From NCBI GenBank assembly GCA_007570785.1, contig ML662442.1, positions 32,659,909-32,723,908 of the forward strand: DNA of 64,000 nt, written 5' to 3'. Below are positions 1 through 11,142 of this stretch, piece after piece. The translations under genes were made by a program, and so were the position numbers. This DNA is from Antilocapra americana (lineage: Eukaryota; Chordata; Mammalia; Artiodactyla; Antilocapridae). The notes below the pieces were generated by a model. The model worked only from the letters and a program-made list of their open reading frames with translations. It did not search any database and was not told the DNA's origin. Numbering within the stretch: position 1 is the first letter of the stretch; the number at the start of each line of letters is the position of its first letter.

Positions 1-204
1 AACAGTATTCCAAGAAGGATAGTGAAGAGAATTCCGAGTAGAACAGCTATGTAGCTAACTAAGAGGAGGATTATTTGCAGATGTTTTCAAAAGGTTGTTT
101 TCTCCAGAGCATGTGCATTCTGATGAAGAAATGAGAGTTTTTATTTTGAATTATTGGTATAATCTTTAATTTTTTGATAATTATACAATAGCTTGCATTA
201 TTTA

Positions 205-430
205 ACACCTATATCATGCTTACTAAACACCTAGCACTGTTTCAAGCATTTTACATGTATTTATTCACTTAAATAATTCATTAAATTAAATAAAATGAAT
301 TCATTTATTAATCCTCTGACATGGTTGTTTTGTTTTTTAATCTTGAGAACTTGGACCACTGCTTAGCGGCAGAGCTAGCATTCAAACTCAAGAAGTCTGC
401 CTCCTCCTCTTCTGCTCTCAGTCCAACCCC
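205..430 (-). mobile_element. MIR SINE relic
   Basis: This is an old tRNA-derived MIR read on the minus strand. The plus strand follows the reverse MIR consensus: a 'cacctagcactg' core, a 'ttttacatgtatt' stretch, then a 'ggcagagctagcattcaaac' stretch. It is heavily diverged and has no visible target duplication, as expected for an ancient mammalian insertion. Confidence 0.7.
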
Positions 431-869
431 ATCTGCTTCTCATCCAATTTCTAGTTATACTGAGAACTTCCCTCTTATGAGAATGCAATAAAAAGTTTTT
501 TCTTCCTAATTTTGTACTGCCTAGTAGATTTGAGGGTTGAGATGGTGACTGTTTCTGCCTTATCTTTTTTTAAAAGTAAAAATTGAGTCCTATTGTTGAG
601 TTTTAGCAGAAATGATATATATATTTTTCCATTGGTGTTTAAAAGAGAAGGAAATTAGTAAGTGAAGCCAATCTCCAGGAGTGGTTTTATAAGATAGCAG
701 AACATTTTACTGCTTTCTATCTAACATTGTATTTTAATTTTAAGCATTTAACAGTTTCTATTATAGATGAAACAATGGTTAAGAACAAAGACATCCTATT
801 CTTTGCTGTTAGAAATCAGGGTAGCTTTTCCTTATATTGGAGTCTACAGAAGGTAATGTTACAATGGAG

Positions 870-1048
870 TTCTTTTCTTTTCTTTTTTGTGCAGTACAGT
901 TGGTTTATAATATTATATTAGTTTCAGGTGTACAATATGTGAGTCAACATTTTTTAGATTATACTCCTTTAAAGTTGTTACAAAATAATGGCTACATTTC
1001 CTACAATGAAGTTCTGGGATAATAAATGTCTTTATCTCTAGTTCAAAT
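870..1048 (-). mobile_element. L1 3' UTR fragment
   Basis: The segment starts with a T-rich tract (the poly(A) remnant in reverse). It continues through the characteristic antisense L1 3' UTR wording 'gttggtttataatatta' and 'agtttcaggtgtacaa'. It is a 5'-truncated minus-strand L1 tail of an older mammalian subfamily. Two short open frames across it are chance. Confidence 0.75.
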
Positions 1049-1499
1049 TAGTTGAAAGAACAATTTTTGTCTACTAATATAAAGCCTAATTAAGAACTTG
1101 CATCTGCCACTAAGTAGCTCTGTCAACTTATAAGCCTGTATCACTCCTCTGATTTGCATTCCATGATTAACCAACACTTTTGTGCACCTATGGGGTATAA
1201 ATGGGGGTAGTAATAAGTGGGGTACCTAGTCAAGGGTAGTTTTTAAGGCTCAACACACATTGATGGATTTTGAAGTACTTAACAAAACACATGAGTAAAT
1301 GCATACATACTATTTTGCTTTTCTGGGTCAAAAAGGCTTAGAAATGCTCTATCAGATAGAAAACTAACAAGGGTTATTATTTCCCTGGAGAAATTCACAC
1401 AATTGGGGAAGACAGACAAAACCCACTTGCAAAACACAGTAAAAATTGCCAGAATAAGGGTAAGTGCAAACTTCTATGAAGCACAGGGACGAGAATCCT
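1049..1499. other. Unannotated A+T-rich stretch
   Basis: I see no gene, no long open frame and no repeat family I can name in this interval between an L1 tail and an L2-like relic. Confidence 0.5.
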
Positions 1500-2440
1500 G
1501 ATGTCCCTAGTCTACTGACATTCCCACTGTCTTAGACAGCCATCACCACCTTCTCTCCTCAGGTTCCTAACACCTGCTAGCCCAGCTTCTCTGCTCAGCT
1601 TGCTCTTTCATGACCCTGAAGCAAAGGGAATGCCTGAGGCCACCATCACCGCATCAGGTCATCTGCCAGTGTCTGCTTCCACGTGTTCTGCCATGCTGTC
1701 TGCTTTCATAAATGAACGTGACCATGTGCACAGCCCATCCTCTCTGGGGCAGTGGATCACATCACTTCTCAGATCAAAGTGAGGGCATTATTCTAGCAGC
1801 TCTCCTCTCTGTTTCTACATTACCATTTTCTCCTGTTTACTGAGTCATTCTTGGAAGCATAGAAACATGCTGATATTTCTCTACTCCTCCTTTTAGAGAC
1901 AAACCCTTTCTTGAAGCATGCTACCAGCCAGCTGTGGCCTGCTTTTCTTCCCTTTGCAGCAACAGTCCTTGAAAGAGTTGCCTGCCTTTGCTCCCACTCA
2001 CTGTGAGTCCTCTCCCCCAGTTGTCTCATCAAAAAGCTCCAAGCGGACTCTTGTCTCAACCACTTCACTGAATCTGCACTAGACACTGACTTCTGCTTTG
2101 CTAAATCTGATGGCCAAGTATCAGTTTCCCTCTTGCGTTGTGAACAGCCTTTGACACACATATCCTTCTCCCTAAAGAACTGACAGGTTGTTTTCCACAT
2201 AGTCTTTTCCCATCACTTCTTTTGGCCCATTTCTCCTCATCTTCCTCTTACATCTTGATTTTGGAGTCCTCTCTCCTCCCCCTGGGCTTAGTTCTTGCTC
2301 CTCATCACTTCTCTACCCAGATTCACATCAGCACCTTTATTATATTGTCTCAATTCATGGTTATGCATATGCTTGGTATGTTACAACACCCAAATTTATG
2401 TCTCCACTCAGGATCTTCCACTTGACCTCTAGGACTAGAG
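1500..2440 (+). mobile_element. L2 (CR1-clade) LINE ORF2 relic
   Basis: Pieces resemble mammalian L2 reverse-transcriptase coding sequence: 'caacagtccttgaaagagtt', 'ctttgacacacatat', and 'cccaaatttatgtctcc' near the end. The 1800-2440 part is the firmer match; 1500-1800 is weaker. Many stops and indels are present. The open frames here on either strand are fossils, not genes. Confidence 0.5.
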
Positions 2441-2465
2441 GCAAAGTATATTAAAGCGAATGGAG

Positions 2466-2665
2466 ATTTTTTTTTTTTAAGATTTTTTTTGTTGTTGTTG
2501 TGGATCATTTTTAAAGTCTTTATTGTTACAATATGGCTTCCATTTAATGTTTTGGATTTTTGGCCACAAGGCATGTGGAATCTGAGCTCTGAGACCAGGG
2601 ATCAAACCCACATTCCCTGCATTGGAAGGCAAAGTCCTAACTACTGGACTGCCAGGGAAGTCCCT
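2466..2665 (-). mobile_element. CHR-type tRNA SINE with target duplication
   Basis: A cetartiodactyl CHR-family SINE on the minus strand. It ends on the plus strand in the reversed SINE head 'ggactgccagggaagtccc' and begins with a T-tract. It is bracketed by a 12-bp duplication, 'aagcgaatggag' at 2454-2465 and 'aagcaaatggag' at 2666-2677, with one mismatch. That fixes its limits. Confidence 0.85.
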
Positions 2666-2787
2666 AAGCAAATGGAGTTTAAGTTTTGGACTGTCACTTG
2701 TATGACTCCCTTTAAGAGCTCTGGGTTGTGGCCCAGTGAGGTGATCATATGGGCCAATATCTTTGTAAAATGCACTACAGACTTTAT

Positions 2788-3051
2788 TCATTTATGGCTG
2801 TGCTAGGTCTTCGTTGCTGCACGCAGGCTTTCTCTAGCTGTGGTGAGTAGGGGGCTACTCTTTGTTGCAGAGCACAGGCTCTAGGCACATGGACTTCAGT
2901 AGCTACAGCGGGCGGGCTCAGTAGTTGTGGCCTGCAGGCTCTAGGGCACACGGGCTTAGTTGCCTGGTGGCATGTGGAATCTTCCTGGACCAGGGATTGA
3001 ACCCTTGCATTGTCAGGTGAATTCTTAACCACTGGACCACCAGAGAAGTCC
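2788..3051 (-). mobile_element. CHR-2-like tRNA SINE with perfect target duplication
   Basis: A longer CHR-type SINE on the minus strand, containing 'ggctgtgctaggtcttcg', the repeated 'gcaggctctag' blocks and the reversed head 'ggaccaccagagaagtccc'. A perfect 10-bp duplication 'cagactttat' lies at 2778-2787 and 3052-3061. The minus-strand open frame of 159 codons that crosses it is an artefact of this SINE. Confidence 0.85.
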
Positions 3052-3061
3052 CAGACTTTAT

Positions 3062-3625
3062 GTACTGGAAATGTATTATGATGCCATAAAGAATTATGTC
3101 TCATAATCTCTCCTTCCATCCTTAGGCATAGAGACAGCCATGGGTATTTTGAATATATAGCCAATAGGATACGGAATATAGTGCACAGTGCTTTTTTTGC
3201 ATGTAGGGCACAGACTTGTAGCAGTCCTGTGTGGGGAGCAGGTCTGTTTGTGGTTAGGGGCATGGAAAAAAATTGAGAGGAAGGAGGAGAAAAGTAGGCA
3301 CCATAGAGTTACAAGAAATAAGCTTTGAAGACAATTTTAGTAACATATTATGAAGGGATACTTCTATAAGTTTAGGGTAAATGAAAAATAATAGATTAGA
3401 AATGTTTCAAAGTAGTATTTTGCTACACTGGGCTTTGTATCAATACTGTATGACTAGAGAAGCCTTTGTATTCTGACATGCAACAATCATTCCTTGATAG
3501 CTGGATACCTGGGAACACACAAAATTGAAAGGTTTCAAAAGAACACATTAAAGTTAAGAGGATTCAAAACACATATTTTACATATAAATGACCAGTAGAT
3601 AATGAGAAGATACAGTGTATTCAGT
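3062..3625. other. Unannotated sequence
   Basis: No gene or nameable repeat is visible. The stretch lies between two SINEs and has only short chance open frames. Confidence 0.45.
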
Positions 3626-3635
3626 ATATTGATTG

Positions 3636-3863
3636 TCTTGTGTGTGTTCAAACCCTAAGCCATGTCCAACTCTTTGCAAACCCAAGAGACTGCAGTCCAC
3701 CAGGCTCCTCTGTCCATGGAATTTTCTCAGCAAGAATACTGGAGTAGGGTACCATTTCCTCCTCCAGGGGATCTTCCCAACACAAGGATCAAACCCATGT
3801 CCCTTATATCTCTTGCATTGGCAGGGTGATTCTTTACCACTAGCACTACCTGGGAAGCCCAAC
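3636..3863 (-). mobile_element. Bov-tA SINE
   Basis: A ruminant Bov-tA SINE in reverse. It has 'ccatgtccaactctttgc' at the BovB-derived tail end and 'tgattctttaccactagc...acctgggaagccc' at the tRNA-derived head. Flanks 'atattgattg' (3626-3635) and 'atattcattg' (3864-3873) look like a target duplication with one mismatch. Confidence 0.85.
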
Positions 3864-3900
3864 ATATTCATTGGTATATAGATAAATTCAATCAATCCTT

Positions 3901-4287
3901 CAGTTCAGTTCAGTTCAATCACTCAGTCATGTCTGACTCTTTGCGACACCATGGACTACAGCATGCCAGGTTTCCCTGTCCATATCCAACTCCTGGAGCT
4001 TGCTTAGACTCATGTCTGTCGAGTTGGTGATGCCATCCAACCATCTCATCCTCTGTGTTGTCCCCTTCTCTTCCCACCTTCAATCTTTCCCAGCATCAGG
4101 GTCTTTTCCAATGGGTCAGCTCTTTGCATCAGGTGGACAAAGTATTGGAGCTCCAGCTTCAGCATCAGTTCTTCCAATGAATATTCAGGACTGATCTCCT
4201 TTAGGATGGACTGGTTGGATCTCCTTGCAGTCCAAGGGACTCTCAAGAGTCTTCTTCAACACCACAGTTCAAAAGCATCAGTCTATT
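3901..4287 (-). mobile_element. BovB LINE, 5'-truncated
   Basis: The 3' end of a BovB (RTE-clade) LINE on the minus strand. The tandem 'cagtt' terminal motif is at the left edge. The minus strand still reads a familiar BovB C-terminal segment (for example [20 protein letters not shown]). It is truncated at about 4287, and I found no convincing target duplication. Confidence 0.85.
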
Positions 4288-5149
4288 AATAGAGTATATA
4301 CTCTATTCAAGGCAGTATGAATATATGAAGTAGTCTTCACACGTTTCTTTCAAGAAGTCTTCCTGAGGGATTTAAGGTAATAAAATATATAAGAAATATA
4401 AGATAATATATGAGAGTTGTTAAACCACAGGTTTAGGCACAAATGAATCAATAAAGCAAAGGCCGTGTAAAGTAAAGTGAGTGGAATTGCTTAGGGTAAA
4501 ATGAAGAGTTGAGAAGAGAGAGCACTTGAAGATTATATTAACTGTTCTAATAGCGCAAGATTATACAGGGTCTTGAAAGAGAGGTTACAATACGTTTTAT
4601 TTTTTTCTTGAAAAAATAAACCTTCCTTAGTGTTACATGAAAAGATACAATATTTTTTCATTAAAAAAAGCTTTCAAAAGTTAGATAACCAGACAAATTG
4701 TCTACCTAAAATGTTTCCTACTTCTGGAAGCAGTTTTCTTTAAATACCAGAAGTGTTAGGAATATTAGTATACTTGTTTAAGGAATAAATAAAAATGGTA
4801 ATTAAAAGCCACAGGCTGTGAAGAGAGTGTTTTTCCTTTAGTTTCTGTAGGAAAACAAAAATATATAAGAATGTTCCCAAGATAATGAATCTTCTGTTGG
4901 GAAAGGGGATTCGGGTTTGCGACATTGTTTCTTTGAAAAAATTTGAAGTGCAGAAATTGAGTTGTTATCAACTATTTTTCACTAAAATTTGACTGTTACT
5001 TATCCCTCTATCCTAGCCCTGGGTTTGGAATTAATGATCAGATGTAATTCCCAGATTCTCTATTAATAGAGATTAGAAATCACTCAAATAAAAATTCAAG
5101 CACTGATCTTAGTGAAGTGGCAAAATTATTTCCTCAAGAGCCTGAGACA
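4288..5149. other. Unannotated A+T-rich stretch
   Basis: I recognise no gene or repeat. Two overlapping minus-strand open frames of 61 and 68 codons at 4740-4971 have no protein signature I can name and are probably chance. Confidence 0.45.
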
Positions 5150-5325
5150 TTTATCTGAATTCTGACTCTACTATTTGATATCTCAGCAGCCTTGTCCAAA
5201 CTATTTAATTTTTTATTTTCTCTGATTCTCAGTTATATCATCTTAAAAAACTGAAAGAAAATACCTGTTTTGTAGAGATTAAATATGTGAATGTATATGT
5301 AAAATAATAGCCCATAGTTGATGGC
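5150..5325 (+). mobile_element. MIR SINE relic
   Basis: A diverged forward MIR. 'ctgactctactatttgata' matches the '...ggctctgccacttact' core, followed by 'ctgattctcagttatatcatc' and 'tgttttgtagagattaaatat', in consensus order. Confidence 0.6.
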
Positions 5326-5648
5326 AGGTGATGCCGTTGATTCACATTTCTAAGCCTGGGTAGCACAGTGTATTATGATACTGTAGAATATACAAAATCA
5401 GGAATGAAAATGTATTTGAGAAGAAGCTACTGAGACTTTCATAGATATAATAAATTATTATTTAATTGTGACAAAACACCTATGTGTAAGAAAGAGAAAA
5501 GAAAATAAATTTTTACAAAGATAGAAATTAGAGTAGAATCCAAATAATCATTGCAAAGTACATTCTACTTCCTCTTTTACACTTTGGAAATGAGCACCTA
5601 GTGGGGATGGGAAGTATTATAAAACAGAGAAATTTCATTGACGTTACT

Positions 5649-6126
5649 GTTCTGTCGCTCAGTCATGTCCAACTCTTTGCAACACCATGGACTGCAGCAC
5701 GTCTGGGTTCTCTGTCCTTCACCATCTCCCAAAGCTTGCTCAAACTCATGTCCATTGAGTCGGTGATACCATCCAACCATCTCATCCTCTGTTGCCCCCT
5801 TCCCCTCCTGCCTTTGATCTTGCCCAGCATCAGGGTCTCTTTAAATGAGTCAGTTCTTCGCATCAGGTGGCCAAAGTATTGGAGCTCCAGCTTCAACATC
5901 AGTCCTTCCAACGAATATTCAGGACTGATTTCCTTTAGCATGGACTGGTTTGATCTCCTTGCAGTCCAAGGGACCTTCAAGAGTCTTCTCCAACACCACA
6001 GTTCAAAAGTATCCATTCTTCTTCACTCAGCCTGCTTTATGGTCCAACTCTCACATCCATACATGACTCCTTGGAAAAAACATAGCTTTGACTGGTTTTG
6101 GTGTGGACCTTTGCTGGCAAAGATGT
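5649..6126 (-). mobile_element. BovB LINE, 5'-truncated
   Basis: A minus-strand BovB 3' segment from 'tcgctcagtcatgtccaac' to 'acctttgctggcaaag'. The opposite strand keeps a 117-codon open frame of BovB C-terminal sequence (5663-6016), broken before the upstream RT region. The plus-strand 197-codon frame is the antisense shadow. Confidence 0.88.
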
Positions 6127-7014
6127 TAACATTGGGAGAGGTAAAAAGAATAAATCTTATAAAGTTAAAAATAAGAAAACAGCATTTTATGTGAGTAGAT
6201 GACATCCACTTTCTCCATTCTTAAGGATGGGTGAACTGTGTTGAGGCCAGAGGCCAGTGTATGTCCCATTCTAGAGCTCATCTGTTAGGCTGAATGACAT
6301 GTCAAACCATGTAGCTGGTTTTCATGCATTTGCACTTACTGTACTGATAGGTGTTAATGTTCTGCAGATGACTTAAAAAGAAGGAGACGGGTAAAAGGAA
6401 TCATCAGTGAACATGCTAATAGTAAATATATATATGAGGGAAGATAAGAGGGAGAATAAGGAATACAATACTGGAGCAATTACCTTGAAAAAATTTTTTT
6501 TTATTATTTTTAAATGAGAAGAAAGATCATGCTGTGAGATAGGAAAGCAGAAAAGAAATGTTATCTTGTCAGGCTGGTAACATAAATGAGATTCCTTCTT
6601 GGAGAAGGAATATTCCAGAGTGGAAGGAAGAGGAATTGAATATAGGCATCCTCAAACATATCTTATTTTTAAATTTTGACTCTGAAAATATGAAAATGCT
6701 TCAATAGTTAGGAAACAACATCAAAGCAAAATGAGACAAAGAAATCAATTCCTAAAAAGTTATAGGCAAAACAAAGCAGTAACTCTGTAGGACATTACTG
6801 GCTTAAATTTAAATAGAAATTTAAAATAAGGAATTGACTTGTACATACATCATGAGATTTATACCCTAAGATCAAACAAACTGCAAAAATAAACCCTTAA
6901 ACTGACTTTGTAACCGTGTTGTTATTAATAATGTAACACTGGCATGTTGATTCTGAAAATATGCACATCCATATTTCTTACCACAAGGTAAGAACTCATC
7001 TTAAAGTCTTTTGG
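6127..7014. other. Unannotated A+T-rich stretch
   Basis: I see no gene and no identifiable repeat. Short A- and T-runs occur near 6488-6510, and nothing in the interval exceeds 60 open codons. Confidence 0.45.
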
Positions 7015-7504
7015 TGTATTAGTTTCTTATTGCTGTTGGAACAAATCAGCACAAATTTAGAGGCTTTAAATCACACAAATTTATTACCTTATAGTTCTGG
7101 AGGTCAGAAGTCTACAGCGGGACCACAAAGCTGCTTCCTTCTCTAGGTTCCTTCTCTCTTTTCTTGCCTTTTCTAGTTCTATAAGCCACCAACAGTCTTG
7201 GGCTCATGGCCACATCCTCTATATTCAAAGCCAACAGCACAGCAATTTCCAAAATTTCTTCCTCTTTCTATTCCTCTGCTTCCAGCATCACATTGTCTTC
7301 TCTGTATATGAGACTCTCTTGCCTCTTTCTTACAAGGATTCTTGTGATTATAATTGGCCTTGCCTGGATAATTTTTCCATCTCAGAAATCCTTAACTTAG
7401 TCATGTTTGCAAGGTCCTTTCTGCTATATATGATAACGTGCTCACAGATTCTAGAGAGTAGGACGTAGATATTGTTGGGGATGGATATTATTCAGTCTAG
7501 CACA
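7015..7504 (-). mobile_element. MLT1-type solo LTR (ERVL-MaLR)
   Basis: An old MaLR LTR in reverse. It begins 'tgtattagtttcttattg' and passes through 'ttatagttctggaggtcaga', 'gggctcatggccacatcctc' and 'cttgtgattataattggcc'. It ends 'ttcagtctagcaca'. The limits fit TG...CA on the minus strand and the length (~490 bp) fits MLT1. There is no internal retroviral sequence and no visible target duplication. Confidence 0.85.
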
Positions 7505-8156
7505 ATTAGAGACTAAGAATTTTAGTATTATATATTTAACTGAAAAAATATATGTATTTAAATGAATAAAGATAGGTTTATTGAACTTGCTACATGAAAT
7601 GAAATGCACTTCAGAGGTATAAATATAGAATGGGAGAAGTTACAGAAAGATACACAAAAGTTTGGGCAGCCTAAGGAATTGTTGATAATTGGTAAGCTAA
7701 GTAGGTTGCTGGCATATTTTGATTATGGGAAGTTACTGTGGGATCAATTTAGGTATGATCTTAGTCACAGAACTAAGACTGAATGAGTTAAGACTACAGC
7801 TATTTGAGTTTAGCTATTCTGTTATGTATCAATACTTCATGGTTGAGTTTCTTAAATATCTCTCTTATTAGACATAGTACTGTCCACTTTGCTCATGTGG
7901 TTTCTGTTTTAAATATCAGCACTGTTCCTCAGGTTATTCTTCAGCCTAAGAAATTAATAAATCATTATCTTCTGAGGATGTGATCAATTCAGATTTATAC
8001 CACTGTTTGATAAATCGAGATCATTTGCTGAATTTTTAATGCAAGGTAAAAGATGGTGGAGGAACGTCTTTAAAACACTTGAAGAAATGTCAACCTAGAA
8101 TTCTAAGCATAGTGAAAATACCTTTCAGAAATGAAGGCAAAATAAAGACAGTTAAA
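7505..8156. other. Unannotated sequence
   Basis: I recognise no gene or repeat. A 60-codon plus-strand frame at 7604-7786 is not supported by any protein family I know. Confidence 0.45.
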
Positions 8157-8379
8157 GGCCCAGATGGTTCTAGTGGTAAAGAACTTACCTAACAATGCAG
8201 GAGACATAAAAGATGTGAATTCGATCCCTGAGTGGGGAAGATCCCCTGGAGGAAGGCATGACAGCCCACTCTGGTATTCTTGCCTGGATAATCCCATAGA
8301 CAGAGGAGCCTAGTGAGTTATAGTCCATGGTGTTGTGAAAGAGTCAGATATGAATGAAGTGATTGATCATGCATGTATG
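8157..8379 (+). mobile_element. Bov-tA SINE
   Basis: A forward Bov-tA. The tRNA-derived head contains 'ctagtggtaaagaactt' and 'tcgatccctgagtgggg'. The body has 'tattcttgcctggataatcc' and 'gacagaggagcctagtgag', and the tail is 'gtcagatatgaatgaagtg'. It is moderately diverged. Confidence 0.88.
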
Positions 8380-8594
8380 AAAGCATATAAAAGATAAAAT
8401 AATTGATCACACCAAACCAGAACTACAAGAAATATAAAAGAAAATATTTCAGAAAAAAGAAAAATGACAACAGATAGAAATTTGAATCTATGCAGAGGAA
8501 TATTATACAAATAGATAAAGTAGGTAAGTAGGAATAAAGTAACTTATCCTTATTTTATAAATAAGATTTAAGATTTTAAAAGATAACTGGCCCT

Positions 8595-8990
8595 TCTGAT
8601 TTCTGGTCATTCAATAAACATAGACGTTGCCACTCCATCCTAACAAGTTGAACAAACTGAAAAATCAAGAATTTTAGATCCATCAGGGAAGTGAGGTAAT
8701 AGGACAAACCTCTGTGCCAAAGTCTGACAGGTAGATACAGATGATCACAACTTTTGGGGGCAGAAACCTATCTTTGTAGGAACCACTACTGGGCTGGGAA
8801 AGCCTGAACTATAATCAGTGAATCACTGGAATCTCAGTGTAGTCAAGCTTGAGAGAGAAAAATCTCTAAGAGAGTCCCAGTCTTTGGGGATATCACTATA
8901 CTTTTGTGAGTTTAACCTCCACTTTAGATCCCATGGACATTAAAAGGATAAAAAGGGAAAACTCCATACACAGATATTAATAACCTAGAT
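8595..8990 (+). mobile_element. Old L1 fragment
   Basis: The stretch reads like degraded mammalian L1 ORF2 coding DNA. 'gacattaaaaggataaaaag' near 8938 is a recognisable L1 ORF2 stretch, followed by 'taacctagat'. Multiple stops are present, and it is cut off abruptly by the hAT relic that starts at 8991. Confidence 0.5.
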
Positions 8991-9145
8991 CAGGGGTCCC
9001 CAACTTCTGGGACCTAATGCCTGATGATCTGAGGTGGAGTTGATGTAAATAATAGAAATAAAGTTCACAAAGTATAATACACTTGCATCATCCTAAATTC
9101 TGCCCACCCCCCACAACTCAGTGGAAAAATTGTCTTCCAAGAAAC
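8991..9145 (+). mobile_element. hAT-superfamily non-autonomous DNA transposon relic
   Basis: It starts with the terminal motif 'caggggtccccaac' and contains 'taatgcctgatgatctgagg' and 'gtggaaaaattgtcttcca', both from a common mammalian hAT MITE-like element. The GC-rich inner part is missing (internal deletion) and the far terminal repeat is lost. Confidence 0.65.
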
Positions 9146-9193
9146 TATAAACTACAGAAGAAAAATCACATGATAATATCAATAGATTGATAG

Positions 9194-9456
9194 AGTAAAT
9201 ATGTAATAGAAATAGGTAAACAGAAAGATACAATACACAGATACAAACTTACACAGAACAGTGACATTTCATACTATATTTTGTGGAATGGTTACCCAAA
9301 AAGATGTTTGAATTCTTTTGGTCATAGGACACTTACCAATTTTGGGGGTGATTTTCTTATAAAATTTCACTCTTTGATTCTTTCTATCATTCCTTAAATG
9401 ATTTGGTTCCCAGATAGTGTATTTTTCCGTTTACCTATTTCTATTACATATTTACT
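9194..9456. repeat. Inverted repeat, 38-bp arms around a 187-bp spacer
   Basis: The left arm 9194-9231 is the reverse complement of the right arm 9419-9456, with about 36 of 38 positions matching by eye. A second tandem-like copy of the right arm follows (about 9458-9488). The right arm and most of the spacer recur as a direct copy at 10797-10999. I do not recognise the family; a small DNA element with terminal inverted repeats or a local rearrangement are both possible. Confidence 0.7.
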
Positions 9457-9457
9457 T
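9251..9457 (+). repeat. Duplicated block, copy A
   Basis: A ~205-bp block containing 'acatttcatactatattttg' and 'gtgattttcttataaaattt'. It is repeated in the same orientation at 10797-10999 with few substitutions and one short indel (near 9320). It does not match any repeat family I know. Confidence 0.88.
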
Positions 9458-9494
9458 TCTGTTTACCCATTTTATTACATGTTTACTTGACAAA

Positions 9495-10110
9495 TAGAAC
9501 ACACATCTATGATAGAAATTATTAGTAAACTTGGAATAGAAAGGAACTTCCTCAATTTGATAATGAACATCAATAAAAAAAAAAAGCTACACCTACCACA
9601 ATGAATTGAAACCCTGCCAGTTCTTCTGTTAAGATGGGGAACAAGGCAAAGATGTCCCATCTCACCACTGCCTTTTAGTATCATACTGGAAATCCTAGCT
9701 AATGCAATAAGACACCAAAAGGGGAAAAAAAGATATACAGATTGTGATGTAAGAAGTAAACTCTGTTTGTTAGCAGAAGCCATGATCTTCTATAAGAAAG
9801 TCTCAGACACACCCAACCCTCCTAAATCTAGTAAGCATTTATAACAAAGTTGCAGGATGCAAGGTTAATATGTGTCAGTCACTTACTTCTCTACTAGTAA
9901 TAAGTGGAATTTGAAATTAAAAACACAGTATTATTTACATTAGCAACCCAAAATATGAAATACTTAGCTATAACAAAGTATGTGTGTACAAGATCTATGA
10001 AGAAAACTACAAAATTTATAAAGAGTAAGGGTTTGTCCCACCTTTTCAGTATAAATATACCTCAGGAGAGTCAAAAGCTGATAAGAATTCTTTCTGTATG
10101 TAAAAATAGC
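9495..10110 (+). mobile_element. L1 ORF2 (reverse transcriptase region) fragment
   Basis: A forward L1 ORF2 relic. It shows 'ggaatagaaaggaacttcct', 'ccatctcaccactgcctttt', 'aatcctagctaatgcaataa' and 'aaggttgcaggatgcaaggt' in the order of the L1 palm domain. The FADD active-site codons around 9765-9790 are degraded. Indels and stops break every frame. Confidence 0.8.
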
Positions 10111-10112
10111 AT

Positions 10113-10400
10113 TTTTTAAAATTTATTTAATTTTTAATTTTCTTTATTGTGTTGGTTTTGCTATACATTGACATGAATCCGTCATGGGTATACATATGCT
10201 CCCCCTCCAAAATCCCCTCCCCCTGGGTCATCCCGGTGCACCAGCCCCGAGCATCAAACCTGGGCGGGCGATTGATTTCGCATATGATAATTAACATGTT
10301 TCAATGCCATTCTCCCATATCATCCCAACCTTGCCCTCTTCCACAGAGTCCACAAGACTGTTCTATACATCTGTGTTTCTTTTGCTGTCTCGCATGCAGG
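10113..10400 (-). mobile_element. Ruminant L1 3' end (L1_BT-like)
   Basis: A minus-strand ruminant L1 tail. It has an A+T tract at the left (reverse poly(A)), then 'tattgtgttggttttgct', 'catatgctccccctcc', 'aattaacatgtttcaatgcc' and 'ctgtctcgcatgcagg'. It is 5'-truncated at about 10400. Confidence 0.8.
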
Positions 10401-10796
10401 AAAGAAGGAGTAACAAAATGAAATGTCACTATTATACCACTTTCTATGAAAAATGGTAAAATAAGCATAATTCTCCCTCTTTCCCTCTTTAGCAAGTTTA
10501 AACTGGGTTTCTGTTACTTGCTATGTGTTAGGCAGTGTAGGGGCGATATACTAATACATTTTTAGACACACAATGGATGCCTGGTAACATTTCTTTTACA
10601 ACGAAAGCCTCTGTAATAGGAGAACTCGGTTGATATGCAGCAACCTGGCTTAAGCTCAGAAAGACATTCCTGATGAGTGGTCATTGCTCCATTCAATACA
10701 CTGTTAAGAACACTGTGAAAATGATAAGTAAATGTTAATTTTTGTAACAAAAAAAAAAACAGAAAAAGAAATATTAGACTAGAACAAAGTATAACC

Positions 10797-10999
10797 CACA
10801 CACAACAGTAACATTTCATACTATATTTTGTGGAATGGTTACCCAAAAAGATGTTTGAATTCTTTTGTAGGACACTTACCTATTTTGGGGGTGATTTTCT
10901 TATAAAATTTCACTCTTTGATTCTTTCTATCATTTCTTAAATGATTTGGTTCCCAGATACTGTATCTTTCTGTTTACCTATTTTTATTATATATTTACT
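10797..10999 (+). repeat. Duplicated block, copy B
   Basis: The second copy of the block at 9251-9457, in the same orientation. It ends with the arm sequence 10962-10999 but lacks the left inverted arm. L1 sequence lies between the two copies. Confidence 0.88.
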
Positions 11000-11142
11000 C
11001 TAGTATAGGTCTCAGAATAGAAAAATAATATTCCAAGTATAATCTCATCAGTGATTCTTCTGGGACTACTGCTTTCACTTATGCCAATGAGCAAATATTT
11101 TGCTTCCATTTGTGTTTTTGAGCTTCCTACATAGTTTTCCAG

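Noticed and set aside
2784..3263. 159-codon minus-strand frame
   Set aside because: Most of it lies in a CHR SINE with its own target duplication.
5601..6194. 197-codon plus-strand open frame
   Set aside because: It is the antisense strand of a BovB copy; the sense frame is on the minus strand.
8157..8379. tRNA gene in SINE heads
   Set aside because: The tRNA-like parts belong to Bov-tA/CHR SINEs; none has a complete, foldable tRNA with its own terminator.
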